From Ramlibacter albus (GTDB lineage Bacteria > Pseudomonadota > Gammaproteobacteria > Burkholderiales > Burkholderiaceae_C), in the NCBI RefSeq assembly GCF_014297445.1, contig NZ_JACORU010000008.1, positions 186,001 through 250,000 on the forward strand: DNA of 64,000 bases, in the 5' to 3' direction. The translations under genes and the position numbers were made by a program. Position 1 is the first letter of the stretch. Every line of letters starts with the position of its first letter. Positions 1 through 8,846 of this stretch are shown piece by piece. The notes under the pieces were generated by a model. That model did no database searches, had not been told where the DNA came from, and was given only the letters and a program-made list of their open reading frames with translations.

Positions 1-689
1 ACGAACAGCAGCCAGCCCGCCGCGACGCTCTCCACGTAGGCGCCGATCCGTGCGCCGCGCGCATCGCGCATGCGCCGCTCGAATGCCATCGCGACGAGCC
101 ACCCGGCCAGCGCGTAATGCAGCGCGAACCAGATCGACAGCATCGCCCCGCCGTTCAGCGAAAAGATCTTCTCCGGGATCAGCATGCCCATGAAGAGCAG
201 GCAGGCCGCCGCGCCCAGCAGCGTGCGCAGCCAGGCGCGCGGCAGCAGCCAGGCCACGCCCAGCGCGATGACGCACAGGAGGGCGGCCGCGGCCTGGCTC
301 GCCAGGTCGCGGAACAGGCCCGCCGCGAGCGAGCCGCCGCCCACCAGCAGCGCCGGCAGCGCCAGTTGCTCCACGAAGATCGGCAGGTCGCGCGAGCGCA
401 GGATCACCATCGCCGCCGCCAGCAGCAGCACACCTGCGATGTAGAGTCCCGCGTCGTTCTTCAGGACATCGGCGAACAGCAGCCCCATCACGCCCATGAG
501 CGGCAGCACCGCGAGCCAGGCGCCGATGGCGGTCAGCAGCACCACGGGCCACGGCCGCGCGTCCTGAACGCCCGTGACCGCGTCCGATGGCAGCACGCCT
601 TCGCGCTTCGCGGCGTGCAGGACGGTGTCCAGCCGCGAAGCAGCCTCGCTGGCGTCCAGGCCGGCGTCCACTGGGCTCGCCTCAGCCAT
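1..689 (-). CDS. DUF4401 domain membrane protein, 3' end cut by window edge
   Basis: The frame reads from an ATG at 689 to the window edge (about 229 residues) without a stop. It begins with a short soluble stretch and continues with repeated hydrophobic segments rich in Leu, Ala and Val, so it is an integral inner-membrane protein. The start overlaps the last 8 bases of the upstream DUF2157 gene, implying translational coupling. DUF2157 followed by DUF4401 is a common gene pair in proteobacteria and the sequence fits that family, but its biochemical function is not established. The missing C-terminus prevents a length comparison. Confidence 0.7.
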   Translation of the reverse strand, partial: MAEASPVDAGLDASEAASRLDTVLHAAKREGVLPSDAVTGVQDARPWPVVLLTAIGAWLAVLPLMGVMGLLFADVLKNDAGLYIAGVLLLAAAMVILRSRDLPIFVEQLALPALLVGGGSLAAGLFRDLASQAAAALLCVIALGVAWLLPRAWLRTLLGAAACLLFMGMLIPEKIFSLNGGAMLSIWFALHYALAGWLVAMAFERRMRDARGARIGAYVESVAAGWLLF

Positions 690-1641
690 ACCGCCTCGCC
701 AGCCGCGTGATCGCGCTCACGGACACCGCCAGGAGCCCGGCGGCAAAGAGGCCGATGAAAGTGAGCAGCCCGATCGGCTCGCCCACGCGGCTGTCGACGA
801 TCCACCGCACCAGCCCCGCCACGAGCAGCGTATCGATCGCAAGCGCCACCCCGCTGAGCAGGAACACGTCGAACCACTGCCGCATCGCCAGCACGCCCGC
901 GGCCACGCCGAGCAGCCCCAGCGCCAGCACGAACTGCGGCGCCACGCGCGAAGCGAACAGCCCGCCGATCGCGGTCATCGTCACCATCGCGATCGTGAGC
1001 GTGCCGGCCGTGCGCAGCGACCAGATCCCGGCCCCGGTGAACCTGCGCAGCCCGCGCCCGAGCGCGGCGACGAGCACCCCCGCCATCACCCAGCCGATGG
1101 AATACACGTCGAAGTCCTGCGGCTCCACGCGCCAGCGATGGCCGATGTGCGCGTGCACCCAGGCCGAAATGCCTGCCACCACCACCATGGACCACGGTGC
1201 CCACAGCACGTCGCTGCGCGCGCCGAGGCAAAGCGGCAGCGCCAGCAGCGCCCACACGGCAAACAGCTGCCACGTGTCTGCACCCGTCTGGTAGGTCTGG
1301 CCGAAATAGGCGAAGAGGGCGCCGATGCACAGCATCGCCGCGAGCGCGAGCGGCGCGCGCAACCGCGGCCGCCATGCCGCGCCGATGCAGAACGCGACAA
1401 GCGCGCCCTGCAGCAGCGCGAAGCGGCCCATGCGGCCGAAGTCGTTCCAGTTGGCCGCGATCCAGAGGATCACGCCGAAGCCCGCGAGCGCGCCCGCGAG
1501 CACTGCGACCACCGGCCAGAAGCGGCGAGCCACCGCGGCCGGCTCGCTGTCGTAACCCGCGATGCGGAACAGCGCGTCGCCGCGCGCGCGGTCGAGCCCG
1601 TAGCGCCCGACCCAGTCGTAGAGCGCGAGCCGCAGGTTCAT
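682..1641 (-). CDS. DUF2157 domain multi-pass membrane protein
   Basis: A 319-residue protein. The first 40 residues are soluble and contain the DUF2157-like stretch (about residues 10-40, ending in ARRFWPVVAVLAG), followed by roughly nine hydrophobic helices. No catalytic motif is visible. It is the first gene of a two-gene minus-strand unit with the DUF4401 gene, with an 8-base overlap. A GDYXXLXY-domain protein often follows such pairs, which would lie outside the window. Function is unknown; inner-membrane location is inferred from hydrophobicity. Confidence 0.75.
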   Translation of the reverse strand: MNLRLALYDWVGRYGLDRARGDALFRIAGYDSEPAAVARRFWPVVAVLAGALAGFGVILWIAANWNDFGRMGRFALLQGALVAFCIGAAWRPRLRAPLALAAMLCIGALFAYFGQTYQTGADTWQLFAVWALLALPLCLGARSDVLWAPWSMVVVAGISAWVHAHIGHRWRVEPQDFDVYSIGWVMAGVLVAALGRGLRRFTGAGIWSLRTAGTLTIAMVTMTAIGGLFASRVAPQFVLALGLLGVAAGVLAMRQWFDVFLLSGVALAIDTLLVAGLVRWIVDSRVGEPIGLLTFIGLFAAGLLAVSVSAITRLARRYG

Positions 1642-1678
1642 GCGGCCACCCGCCTTGTGTGCGCAATGCAGGCCGCGT

Positions 1679-2497
1679 TCATGCGCGGATGAAGTCCTTC
1701 AGCGCCTGCAGGGTCTGGTCCGGCGCCTCGGTCATCTGGTGGTGGCCGACGGGCATGCGCACGACCTGCAGGCGCTTGCCCGCGGCGCGCGCGCGCTCGA
1801 TGAGCGGTTCGGCCGCTTTGGGCGTCGTCATCTGGTCCACGCCGCCCAGCACGAAGAGGATGGGGCAGGTCACCTGCTCGATCGCCTTCTCCGCGTTGGC
1901 GTAGCTGTCGCAGGCCTTGAAGCCGCGGTGGAACACGTTGACCTTCGCGTTGCTGCGCAGCACGCGCCGGTTCAGCGCCTTGCCCGCGCCCCACACCCAC
2001 GTGCCCGGGCCCAGCGAAGAGGGCGGCGGCGCCAGCGTCGAGCGCGAGAACACGTTGATCATGTGGATCGCCTTCTCCGGGTTGGAGAGCGACGCATCCA
2101 GCAGCGCCTGCGACACCTTCATCGGCGCGGCGGTGCCGATCAGCGCGAGGTGCGTCACGCGCTCCTCCAGGCGGCTGGCGGCTTCCAACGAGATCAGGGA
2201 GCCCCAGCTGTGGCCCACGAGCGCGGCGCGCTTGACGCCGGCCGCATCGAGCAGCGCGCCGACGAACTCCGCGCCTTCTTCCACGGTGGACGGCGCCTCG
2301 CCGCCGCTCTTGCAGTGGCCCGGCAGGTCCACCGCCAGCACGTTGAAGCCGTGGTTGGCGAAGTAGCGCGATTGCAGCCCCCATACGCTGTGATCGTTGA
2401 GCACGCCGTGCACGAACACGATCGTCGGCTTGGCCGCGTCGAAGGCTTTGCCGCCGGTGTAGCAGAAGGTGGGTGCGCCATTGACGGTGAGTTGCAT
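1679..2497 (-). CDS. alpha/beta hydrolase
   Basis: A 272-residue alpha/beta hydrolase. It shows the oxyanion region FVHGVLNDHSVW (about residues 28-39), the nucleophile elbow GHSWGS with Ser97, an acidic residue in LGGVDQMT, and a late His in PVGHHQM, which together give a full catalytic triad. No signal peptide is seen, so it is cytoplasmic. The ATG at 2497 lies only two bases after the stop of the sulfhydrylase gene, so the two are co-transcribed and probably coupled. Substrate is not evident; homoserine acetyltransferases share the fold, but this protein is shorter and lacks their extended cap. Confidence 0.82.
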   Translation of the reverse strand: MQLTVNGAPTFCYTGGKAFDAAKPTIVFVHGVLNDHSVWGLQSRYFANHGFNVLAVDLPGHCKSGGEAPSTVEEGAEFVGALLDAAGVKRAALVGHSWGSLISLEAASRLEERVTHLALIGTAAPMKVSQALLDASLSNPEKAIHMINVFSRSTLAPPPSSLGPGTWVWGAGKALNRRVLRSNAKVNVFHRGFKACDSYANAEKAIEQVTCPILFVLGGVDQMTTPKAAEPLIERARAAGKRLQVVRMPVGHHQMTEAPDQTLQALKDFIRA

Positions 2498-2499
2498 GG

Positions 2500-3801
2500 T
2501 CAGCCCCCCGCCTTCTCGGCCGCCTTCAACGCCCGCTTGAGGTCGTCGATCAGGTCGTCCGGGTCCTCCAGGCCGATCGACAGCCGGATCGTCCCGGCGC
2601 CGATGCCCGCGCCCGCCAGCGCCTCGTCGCTCATGCGGAAGTGCGTGGTGCTCGCCGGGTGGATCACCAGCGAGCGGCAATCGCCCACGTTCGCGAGGTG
2701 GCTGAACAGCTTCAGCGCCTCGATGAAGGTGCGCCCCTGCTCGCGGCTGCCCTTGATGTCGAAGCTGAACACCGAGCCCGCGCCCTTGGGGAGCAGCTTC
2801 TGCGCCAGTTCGTAGCTCGGGTGCGAGGGGAGCATCGGGTGCGCCACCTTGGCCACGAAATCGTGCGCGTCGAGGAACTCCACCACCTTGCGCGTGTTGG
2901 CCATGTGCCGGTCCATGCGCAGCGGCAGCGTCTCGATGCCCTGCAGGATGAGCCACGCCGTGTGCGGGCTCATCGACGCGCCGAAATCGCGCAGCCCTTC
3001 GCGGCGTGCGCGCAACAGGAAAGCGCCCACGGTGGATTCCTCGCTGAACACCATGTTGTGAAAACCGTCGTAGGGCTGCGTCAGCTCCGCGAAGCGGCCG
3101 GACTTTTCCCAGTCGAAGCTGCCGCCGTCCACCACCACGCCGCCGATCACCGTGCCGTGGCCGGAGAGGAACTTGGTCGCCGAGTGGTAGACGAGGTCCG
3201 CGCCCAGCGCGAAAGGCTTCTGCAGGTAAGGCGTGGTGAAGGTGGAATCCACGAGTAACGGCAAACCGTTCTCATGCGCGATCGCGCTGACCGTGGGGAT
3301 GTCCAGGACGTCCAGCCCCGGGTTGCCGACGGTTTCGCCGAAAAGCAGCCTGGTGTTCGGCCGGATCGCCTTGCGCCAGCCGTCGATGTCGCCCGGCTTG
3401 ACGAACGTGGTGTCGATGCCGAAACGCCGCAACGTGTAGTGCAGCAGGTTCTGCGAGCCGCCGTAGAGGGCGGTGCTCGCCACGATGTGCGAGCCGGCAC
3501 CCATCAGCGTGGCCACGGCCAGGTGCAGCGCCGCCTGTCCGCTGGCGGTGGCGATGGCGCCGATGCCGTCCTCCAGGGCCGCGACGCGCTGCTCGAGCAC
3601 GGCGTTGGTGGGGTTGCTGATGCGGGAATAGACGTGGCCGGCGCGCTCCAGGTTGAACAGGGCGGCGGCGTGGTCGCTCGACTCGAAGACGAACGACGTA
3701 CTCAGGTGGATCGGCACGGCGCGGGCGCCGGTCGTCGGGTCCGGCGCGGCGCCGGCGTGCAGCGCCAGCGTGTCGAAGCCGGGGTCGGAGTAGCCGGGCA
3801 T
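2500..3801 (-). CDS. metY: O-acetylhomoserine sulfhydrylase (PLP enzyme of methionine synthesis)
   Basis: A 433-residue Cys/Met-metabolism PLP enzyme of fold type I. The PLP lysine lies in HSATKFLSGHG (Lys210). TSFVFES, SRISNPTN and ASGQAAL are also family hallmarks. The length of about 430 residues and the insert pattern match O-acetylhomoserine aminocarboxypropyltransferase, which makes homocysteine from O-acetylhomoserine and sulfide, rather than the shorter cystathionine synthases. The ATG at 3801 has AGGAG-type purines upstream. The open frame runs on toward 5451, but that extension is antisense to the CBS and aroC genes and was dropped. Cytoplasmic. Confidence 0.9.
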   Translation of the reverse strand: MPGYSDPGFDTLALHAGAAPDPTTGARAVPIHLSTSFVFESSDHAAALFNLERAGHVYSRISNPTNAVLEQRVAALEDGIGAIATASGQAALHLAVATLMGAGSHIVASTALYGGSQNLLHYTLRRFGIDTTFVKPGDIDGWRKAIRPNTRLLFGETVGNPGLDVLDIPTVSAIAHENGLPLLVDSTFTTPYLQKPFALGADLVYHSATKFLSGHGTVIGGVVVDGGSFDWEKSGRFAELTQPYDGFHNMVFSEESTVGAFLLRARREGLRDFGASMSPHTAWLILQGIETLPLRMDRHMANTRKVVEFLDAHDFVAKVAHPMLPSHPSYELAQKLLPKGAGSVFSFDIKGSREQGRTFIEALKLFSHLANVGDCRSLVIHPASTTHFRMSDEALAGAGIGAGTIRLSIGLEDPDDLIDDLKRALKAAEKAGG

Positions 3802-3843
3802 TCGGGGTTTCTCCTCTGTATGGTGTCGTCCCGGATTGTGGGC

Positions 3844-3849
3844 TATATT
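3844..3849 (+). promoter_or_regulatory. possible -10 element before the CBS-domain gene
   Basis: The gap between the divergent metY and CBS genes is 75 bases. It holds a TATATT hexamer 27 bases before the CBS start, a local AT-rich island in very GC-rich DNA. A convincing -35 hexamer is not seen at the right distance. A clear AAGGAGAG ribosome site follows at about 3864-3871. Confidence 0.35.
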
Positions 3850-3876
3850 CAATTCAAGGTTCCAAGGAGAGATTCC

Positions 3877-4341
3877 ATGAAGGTCAGCGACATCCTGCGT
3901 GTGAAAGGCAACACCCTGTTCACCGTCGCGCCCGACGAGCCGCTGTCGAAGGCCATCGACGCCATGGCCGAAAAGGACATCGGTTCGCTGGTGGTCATGG
4001 ACCATGGCGACCTGGTCGGCATGCTGACCTTCCGCGAGGTCATCCAGTGCATCGTGCGCAATGGCCACACGGTGGGCAACACCACGGTGCGCACCGCGAT
4101 GGACGACCACCCCACCACCTGCACGCTCGAAACCGAGCTGGACGAAGTGCGCCGCATGATGCTGGAGCGCCACGCCCGCTACATGCCGGTGATGGACAAG
4201 CGCATGCTCATGGGCGTGATCAGCTTCTACGACGTCGCCAAGGCGGTGGTGGACAGCCAGAACTTCGAGAACCGGATGCTGAAGGCCTACATCCGCGACT
4301 GGCCGTCGTCGGAGGACGAGCAGCCATCGGCCCAGCTCTGA
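3877..4341 (+). CDS. two-CBS-domain protein
   Basis: A 154-residue stand-alone CBS protein. CBS1 covers about residues 8-65 (VAPDEPLSKAIDAM, GSLVVMD, LVGMLTFREV), and CBS2 about residues 72-130 (TCTLETELDEVRRMML, YMPVMD, LMGVISFYDVAKAV). CBS pairs bind adenosyl nucleotides and often regulate partner enzymes; the ligand here cannot be told. The start has an AAGGAGA ribosome site at good spacing. The longer open frame from 3274 is antisense to metY and is not used. No partner gene is obvious. Confidence 0.85.
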   Translation: MKVSDILRVKGNTLFTVAPDEPLSKAIDAMAEKDIGSLVVMDHGDLVGMLTFREVIQCIVRNGHTVGNTTVRTAMDDHPTTCTLETELDEVRRMMLERHARYMPVMDKRMLMGVISFYDVAKAVVDSQNFENRMLKAYIRDWPSSEDEQPSAQL

Positions 4342-4352
4342 ACCGCGCCACG

Positions 4353-4382
4353 ATGGATGCCGGGTCAAGCCCGGCATGACAG
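4353..4382. repeat. palindromic dispersed-repeat-like element between CBS gene and aroC
   Basis: The arms ATGCCGGG (4357-4364) and CCCGGCAT (4370-4377) are perfect inverted repeats around a 5-base loop, followed by GACAG. The sequence type, ATGCCGGG with CCCGGCATGACA, is a short palindromic repeat commonly scattered between proteobacterial genes. A related dyad occurs at 26114-26139. It could also act as a transcription terminator for the CBS gene, though no T-run follows. Confidence 0.5.
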
Positions 4383-4404
4383 CCCTGCGGCGATAATCCT
4401 GCCC

Positions 4405-5502
4405 ATGAGCGGCAGCACCTTCGGCAAGAGTTTTGCAGTCACCAACTTCGGCGAGTCCCACGGGCCCGCCATCGGCTGCGTCATCGACGGCTGCCCGCCC
4501 GGCATGGCGCTGTCGGAGGCCGACATCCAGCCCGACCTGGACCGCCGCAAGCCCGGCACCAGCCGCCACGTCACGCAGCGGCAGGAGGACGACAAGGTCG
4601 AGATCCTCTCCGGCGTCTACGAGGGCAAGACCACCGGCACCCCCATCTGCCTGCTGATCCGCAACACCGACCAGCGCAGCAAGGACTACTCCGAGGTCGC
4701 GCAGAAATTCCGCCCCGGCCACGCCGACTACACCTACCTGCAGAAATACGGCCTGCGCGACCCGCGCGGCGGCGGCCGCGCCTCGGCACGGCTCACGGCG
4801 CCCATGGTTGCGGCCGGCGCAGTGGCCAAGAAGTGGCTGCAGCAGAAATACGGCACCCAGTTCCGCGGCTGCATGCAGCAGCTGGGCGACATCGCGATCC
4901 CGTTCGAAAGCTGGGACCACGTGCCGAACAACGCGTTCTTCGCACCGGTGGCCGACGTGCAGCAGCTCGAGGACTACATGGACAGCCTGCGCAAGTCCGG
5001 CGACTCGTGCGGCGCGCGCATCCGCGTGACGGCGAGCAAGGTCCCCGTCGGCTTGGGCGAGCCGCTCTTCGACAAGCTCGACGCCGACATCGCGTACGCC
5101 ATGATGGGCATCAACGCCGTGAAGGGCGTGGAGATCGGCGCGGGCTTCGGCAGCGTCACCCAGCGCGGCACCACGCATGGCGACTCGCTCACGCCCAACG
5201 GCTTCGCCACCAACAACGCGGGCGGCGTGCTGGGTGGCATCAGCACCGGTCAGGACCTCGAGGTGTCCATCGCGATCAAGCCCACCAGCTCGATCATCTC
5301 GCCGCGCGACACCATCGACCTGCAGGGCAACGCCACCCAGGTCATCACCAAGGGCCGCCACGACCCGTGCGTGGGCATCCGCGCCACGCCGATCGCCGAA
5401 GCGATGCTGGCGCTGGTGGTGATGGACCACGCGCTGCGGCACCGCGCGCAATGCGGTGACGTGAGTTCGCCGCTGACGGCCATCGAGTCCTCGCTCCTGT
5501 AG
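4405..5502 (+). CDS. aroC: chorismate synthase
   Basis: A 365-residue chorismate synthase, the last enzyme of the shikimate pathway: FMN-dependent anti-1,4 elimination of phosphate from EPSP to chorismate. The three family signatures are visible: [18 protein letters not shown] near the N-terminus, [19 protein letters not shown] in the middle, and [19 protein letters not shown] near the C-terminus. The length matches the bacterial enzyme. The start ATG at 4405 lacks a strong ribosome site; the in-frame upstream start at 4357 falls inside the palindrome and was rejected. Its stop overlaps the next gene's GTG by one base. Confidence 0.96.
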   Translation: MSGSTFGKSFAVTNFGESHGPAIGCVIDGCPPGMALSEADIQPDLDRRKPGTSRHVTQRQEDDKVEILSGVYEGKTTGTPICLLIRNTDQRSKDYSEVAQKFRPGHADYTYLQKYGLRDPRGGGRASARLTAPMVAAGAVAKKWLQQKYGTQFRGCMQQLGDIAIPFESWDHVPNNAFFAPVADVQQLEDYMDSLRKSGDSCGARIRVTASKVPVGLGEPLFDKLDADIAYAMMGINAVKGVEIGAGFGSVTQRGTTHGDSLTPNGFATNNAGGVLGGISTGQDLEVSIAIKPTSSIISPRDTIDLQGNATQVITKGRHDPCVGIRATPIAEAMLALVVMDHALRHRAQCGDVSSPLTAIESSLL

Positions 5503-6641
5503 TGCCGCGCAGTCCGCTCATCCCCTTCGCGGGGCTGTCGGCCACGTATTTCGCGCACATCGGGTTCTTCAACCCGTACCTGCCGCTGTGGCTGAAGTCG
5601 CTGGGCCTGCCCATCGTCGTGATCAGCCTGCTGACCTCCGTCCAGGCGTTCACGCGCACCTTCGCGCCCTACGCGTGGGGCCATGTGTCCGACCACACGG
5701 GCGAACGCATCAAGCTGCTGCGCTACAGCGCGGCGGTGGCGCTGCTGGCGTCCGCGGGCCTGTGGGTGGAGGGCGGCGCGTGGTGGATCGGCTTCATCCT
5801 GCTCGTGCTGTTCACGCACACGAGCTCGATGATGTCGCTCACGGAAGCCGCGATGGCGCATCTCGTGGCCGGCGACTGGGGCCGGTACGGCCGCGTGCGC
5901 GTGTGGGGTTCCATCGGTTTCATGGCGACGGTGTTCGCGGCCGGTGCTTCGTTCGAGAAGTTCGGCATCGACAGCTTTCCCGCATGGACGGCCGCGACAC
6001 TCATCCTCGTGCTGGCGTGCACGCTGTGGTTGCCCAACGTGAAGGAGGCCGCGCACGAACGCGAAAAGGGCCAGCCGATCCTGCCCGTCCTGCGTGTGCC
6101 CGCCGTGCGCTGGTTCTTCGCGTCGCTGTTCTTCCACGTGATGGCGCACTACGCCATCTATGCCTTCCTGTCGCTGTACCTCGACTCGCTCGGGTACGGC
6201 AAAGGCATGATCGGTGCGTTGTGGGCGGTGTCGGTGCTCGTGGAGATCGGCTGGTTCTACATGCAGGGGCGGTTCATCGGGCGCTTGCCCATGCATGGCT
6301 GGCTCGTGCTGACGGGTGTCGTCACCGTCATCCGGATGGCCATGACGGCGGGGCTGGGCAACTGGCTCGTCGCGCTCTTCATCGCCCAAGCCCTGCATGC
6401 ACTGACGTTCGCGACGCACCACACCGCCTGCATCGCGCTCGTCTCGCAGCACTTTCCCGGGCGCCTGCGCGCGCGGGGGCAGGCGCTCTTCACCGTGATC
6501 GGCTACGGCTTCGGCGGCGTGCTCGGCGTGCTGGCGGGCGGCGCGATGGTGTCGCGCTGGGGGTACGAGTGGATGTTTGCCGCTGCGGCTGTGCTGGGCG
6601 TGTTGGCCACGGTGTGCGCGATGCAGGTGCGGCGCGCGTAG
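5502..6641 (+). CDS. MFS transporter, 3-phenylpropionate permease-like
   Basis: A 379-residue major facilitator superfamily protein with about 12 hydrophobic helices. It resembles the MFS_1-like/HcaT subgroup: early YFAHIGFFNPYLPLWL, a loop-2 region GHVSDHTGERIKLL and RVRVWGSIGF in the middle. The start is a GTG sharing one base with the aroC stop (TAGTG), so it is translationally coupled to aroC. Substrate is unknown; co-transcription with aroC does not by itself make it an aromatic transporter. Inner membrane. Confidence 0.85.
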   Translation: MPRSPLIPFAGLSATYFAHIGFFNPYLPLWLKSLGLPIVVISLLTSVQAFTRTFAPYAWGHVSDHTGERIKLLRYSAAVALLASAGLWVEGGAWWIGFILLVLFTHTSSMMSLTEAAMAHLVAGDWGRYGRVRVWGSIGFMATVFAAGASFEKFGIDSFPAWTAATLILVLACTLWLPNVKEAAHEREKGQPILPVLRVPAVRWFFASLFFHVMAHYAIYAFLSLYLDSLGYGKGMIGALWAVSVLVEIGWFYMQGRFIGRLPMHGWLVLTGVVTVIRMAMTAGLGNWLVALFIAQALHALTFATHHTACIALVSQHFPGRLRARGQALFTVIGYGFGGVLGVLAGGAMVSRWGYEWMFAAAAVLGVLATVCAMQVRRA

Positions 6642-6709
6642 CATCGGCCCCGTCCTACGCCCGGGTGTCGGCAACGCTCCCACCATGAAGGTTTCCCAAG
6701 GAGGCCCAC

Positions 6710-7690
6710 ATGGACAAGAAACCCCAGGCCAAGGCCGAAGCCACGAAAGAAAAGCAGCGCGAGCTGCAGCGCGAGCAGGACCGCAAGGAGCCGCACGGCA
6801 AGCAGGGCGGCGACAAGTCTCCCCCGCAGACCGCCGCGCGCGAACAGCCGAGCGAGCTGCCGGACCAGCACCTGCGCAAGCCCGGCCTCGAAGCCGAGAT
6901 GGAACTCAAACCCAAGTTCTACGCGCCCGATTACCGGGGCAGCGGCAAGCTCAAGGGCATGGTTGCACTGATCACCGGCGGCGACTCCGGCATCGGCCGC
7001 GCCGTCGCCGTCCTGTACGCGCGTGAAGGCGCCGACGTCGCCATCGTCTACCTCGCCTCGCACCAGGACGCCGAGGAGACGAAGCGCCACGTCGAGAAGG
7101 AAGGCCGCCAGTGCCTGCTGATCCCGGGCGACGTGAAGGACCCGCAGTTCTGCAGGGACGCCGTCGAGAAGACCGTGGCCGAGTTCGACCGCATCGACAT
7201 CCTCGTCAACAACGCCGCCTTCCAGGAGCACGCGCATTCGCTGGAGGACATCACCGACGAACGGCTCGACGAGACCTTCAAGACCAACATCTACGGCTAC
7301 TTCTACATGGCCCGCGCGGCGCTGCCGCACCTGAAGCAGGGCGCCTGCATCATCAACACCGGCTCGGTGGTGGGCCTGCGCGGCAGCGAGAAGCTGCTGG
7401 ACTATTCCGCGACCAAGGGCGCGATCCACGCCTTCACGATGTCGCTGGCGTCCAGCCTGATCGACAAGGGTATCCGCGTGAACGCGATCGCGCCCGGGCC
7501 GGTGTGGACGCCGCTGAACCCGGCCGACCAGAGCAGCGAAGAGATCGTCGAGTTCGGCAAGGACACGGTGTTCAAGCGCCCGGCGCAGCCGGAAGAGCTG
7601 TCGCCCGCGTACGTGTTCCTGGCCTCGCCGGTCTGCTCCAGCTACATCACGGGCGTGGTTTTCCCCATCACGGGCACGGTCGGGAGCTGA
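6710..7690 (+). CDS. SDR family oxidoreductase (YghA/YhdF-like) with charged N-terminal tail
   Basis: A 326-residue short-chain dehydrogenase. The NAD(P)-binding motif TGGDSGIG lies at residues 89-96, NNAA in the middle and the catalytic DYSATK with Tyr232 and Lys236. The first 60 residues are a highly charged Lys/Glu/Gln-rich tail before the KLKGMVALITGG core, typical of the 300-plus-residue YghA/general-stress subgroup rather than classic 250-residue SDRs. The CCAAGGAGG ribosome site at about 6696-6704 supports the start. Substrate unknown; cytoplasmic. Confidence 0.88.
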   Translation: MDKKPQAKAEATKEKQRELQREQDRKEPHGKQGGDKSPPQTAAREQPSELPDQHLRKPGLEAEMELKPKFYAPDYRGSGKLKGMVALITGGDSGIGRAVAVLYAREGADVAIVYLASHQDAEETKRHVEKEGRQCLLIPGDVKDPQFCRDAVEKTVAEFDRIDILVNNAAFQEHAHSLEDITDERLDETFKTNIYGYFYMARAALPHLKQGACIINTGSVVGLRGSEKLLDYSATKGAIHAFTMSLASSLIDKGIRVNAIAPGPVWTPLNPADQSSEEIVEFGKDTVFKRPAQPEELSPAYVFLASPVCSSYITGVVFPITGTVGS

Positions 7691-7706
7691 GGGATAAAGT
7701 GAGGGC

Positions 7707-8363
7707 ATGAAGACCCTCAAGATCGACTTCGTCTCCGACGTGGCCTGCCCCTGGTGCGCCATCGGCCTGGCCTCGCTGGAACAGGCGCTGCAGCGCGTCG
7801 AGGGCGACGTGAAGCCCGAGATCCACTTCCAGCCCTTCGAGCTGAACCCGCAGATGGGCCCCGAGGGGCAGGACGTCACCGAGCACCTGACGCAGAAGTA
7901 CGGCAGCACGCCGCAGCAGCAGGCGCTGGCGCGCGAGAACATCCGGCAGCGCGGCGCCGCGCTCGGCTTCGAGTTCCGCGCCGAGGGCCGGGGGCGCATC
8001 TGGAACACCTTCGACGCGCACCGCCTGCTTCACTGGGCCGGCCTGCAGTCGCCCGAGAAGCAGCACGCCCTGAAGAAGGTGCTGCTGAAGGCGTACCACG
8101 GCGAGGCGCGCAACCCGTCGGACCACGAGGTGCTGCTGGCCGCCGCGAAGGAGGCCGGCCTCGACGAAGCCGAAGCGAAGCTCGTGCTCGAATCCGGCCG
8201 CTACGCGAACCAGGTTCGCGAGGCCGAACAGGTCTGGACGCAGAACGGCATCCACGCCGTGCCGTCGATCATCCTGGACGACAAGTGGCTGATCCAGGGC
8301 GGCCAGCCGCCGGAGATCCTGGAGCAGGCCATCCGGCAGGCGGTGGCGGAGCAGGGCGCCTAG
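7707..8363 (+). CDS. DsbA-family oxidoreductase, FrnE-like
   Basis: A 218-residue thioredoxin-fold protein with the active site CPWC at residues 14-17 directly after the first beta strand, and no signal peptide, so it is a cytoplasmic FrnE/2-hydroxychromene isomerase-like member rather than periplasmic DsbA. HAVPSIILDDKWLIQGGQ near the C-terminus is the cis-Pro loop. It follows the SDR gene by 16 bases and probably forms an operon with it. Its stop overlaps the convergent response regulator by 4 bases. FrnE proteins are linked to oxidative-stress tolerance in other bacteria; that role here is inference. Confidence 0.88.
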   Translation: MKTLKIDFVSDVACPWCAIGLASLEQALQRVEGDVKPEIHFQPFELNPQMGPEGQDVTEHLTQKYGSTPQQQALARENIRQRGAALGFEFRAEGRGRIWNTFDAHRLLHWAGLQSPEKQHALKKVLLKAYHGEARNPSDHEVLLAAAKEAGLDEAEAKLVLESGRYANQVREAEQVWTQNGIHAVPSIILDDKWLIQGGQPPEILEQAIRQAVAEQGA

Positions 8364-8806
8364 GCAGGCTGCTCGCGCGACCGTTCGTTGACGGTCATCC
8401 AGAAATCGTGCACCTGCCGCATCTTGCGGCGCAGCTCATCGAAATCGGTCGCCTTGCGCACGTAGCTGTTGGCGCCGTTCGCGTAGCAGGCGGCGATGTC
8501 GTTCTTCTCGGTGGACGACGAGTGCATCACCACCGGGATCGTGGCCGTGCGCGGGTCCTGCCGGATCGCCTTGAGCACGTCCAGGCCGTGCATGCGCACG
8601 AGCTTCATGTCGAGGATGACCACGCGTGGCTGGCGCGCGACGTCGCGGCCGGCGTAGGTGCCGCGGCCCAGCAGGTAGTCGAGCGCTTCCACGCCGTCGC
8701 TGGCGGTGTGCACCAGCGACGGGTCGCAGCACTCGCCCAGCGCGAGCACGGTCAGTTCGAGGTGGTCGGGGTTGTCGTCCACCACCAGGATCGAGGCGTC
8801 TTTCAT
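8360..8806 (-). CDS. single-domain response regulator, Rcp1-like
   Basis: A 148-residue protein that is only a receiver domain: acidic pocket VVDDNPD at 8-14, phosphoacceptor Asp66 in VVILDMKLV, Ser/Thr region HSSST and a late Lys in SYVRKATD. The spacing YLLGRGTYAGRDVA is typical of the Rcp1 type that partners with hybrid or phytochrome-like kinases. It has no output domain, so it probably works as a phosphotransfer or protein-binding element. It lies 40 bases downstream of hsp20 on the same strand, with a GC hairpin in between. No kinase is adjacent. Confidence 0.88.
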   Translation of the reverse strand: MKDASILVVDDNPDHLELTVLALGECCDPSLVHTASDGVEALDYLLGRGTYAGRDVARQPRVVILDMKLVRMHGLDVLKAIRQDPRTATIPVVMHSSSTEKNDIAACYANGANSYVRKATDFDELRRKMRQVHDFWMTVNERSREQPA

Positions 8807-8820
8807 GGACGCCGCATTTT

Positions 8821-8841
8821 CGGCGCGCGCGCGGCGCGCCG
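8821..8841. other. GC-rich hairpin between hsp20 and response regulator
   Basis: CGGCGCG (8821-8827) and CGCGCCG (8835-8841) form a perfect 7-base stem with a 7-base loop in the 40-base gap. On the minus transcript it follows the second hsp20 stop, so it may attenuate transcription or protect the hsp20 mRNA end. There is no U-run, so it is not a classic terminator. Confidence 0.3.
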
Positions 8842-8846
8842 CAAGT

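Noticed and set aside
574-1692. Plus-strand frames of 235-372 codons at the window start
   Set aside because: Arg/His/Pro-rich shadows of the hydrophobic DUF2157 and DUF4401 genes.
3802-3876. SAM riboswitch or other methionine leader before metY
   Set aside because: The divergent gap is only 75 bases and no matching stems were seen.
3802-5451. N-terminal extension of metY through the CBS and aroC genes
   Set aside because: It is antisense to two well-supported genes, and PLP-enzyme homology begins at the ATG at 3801.
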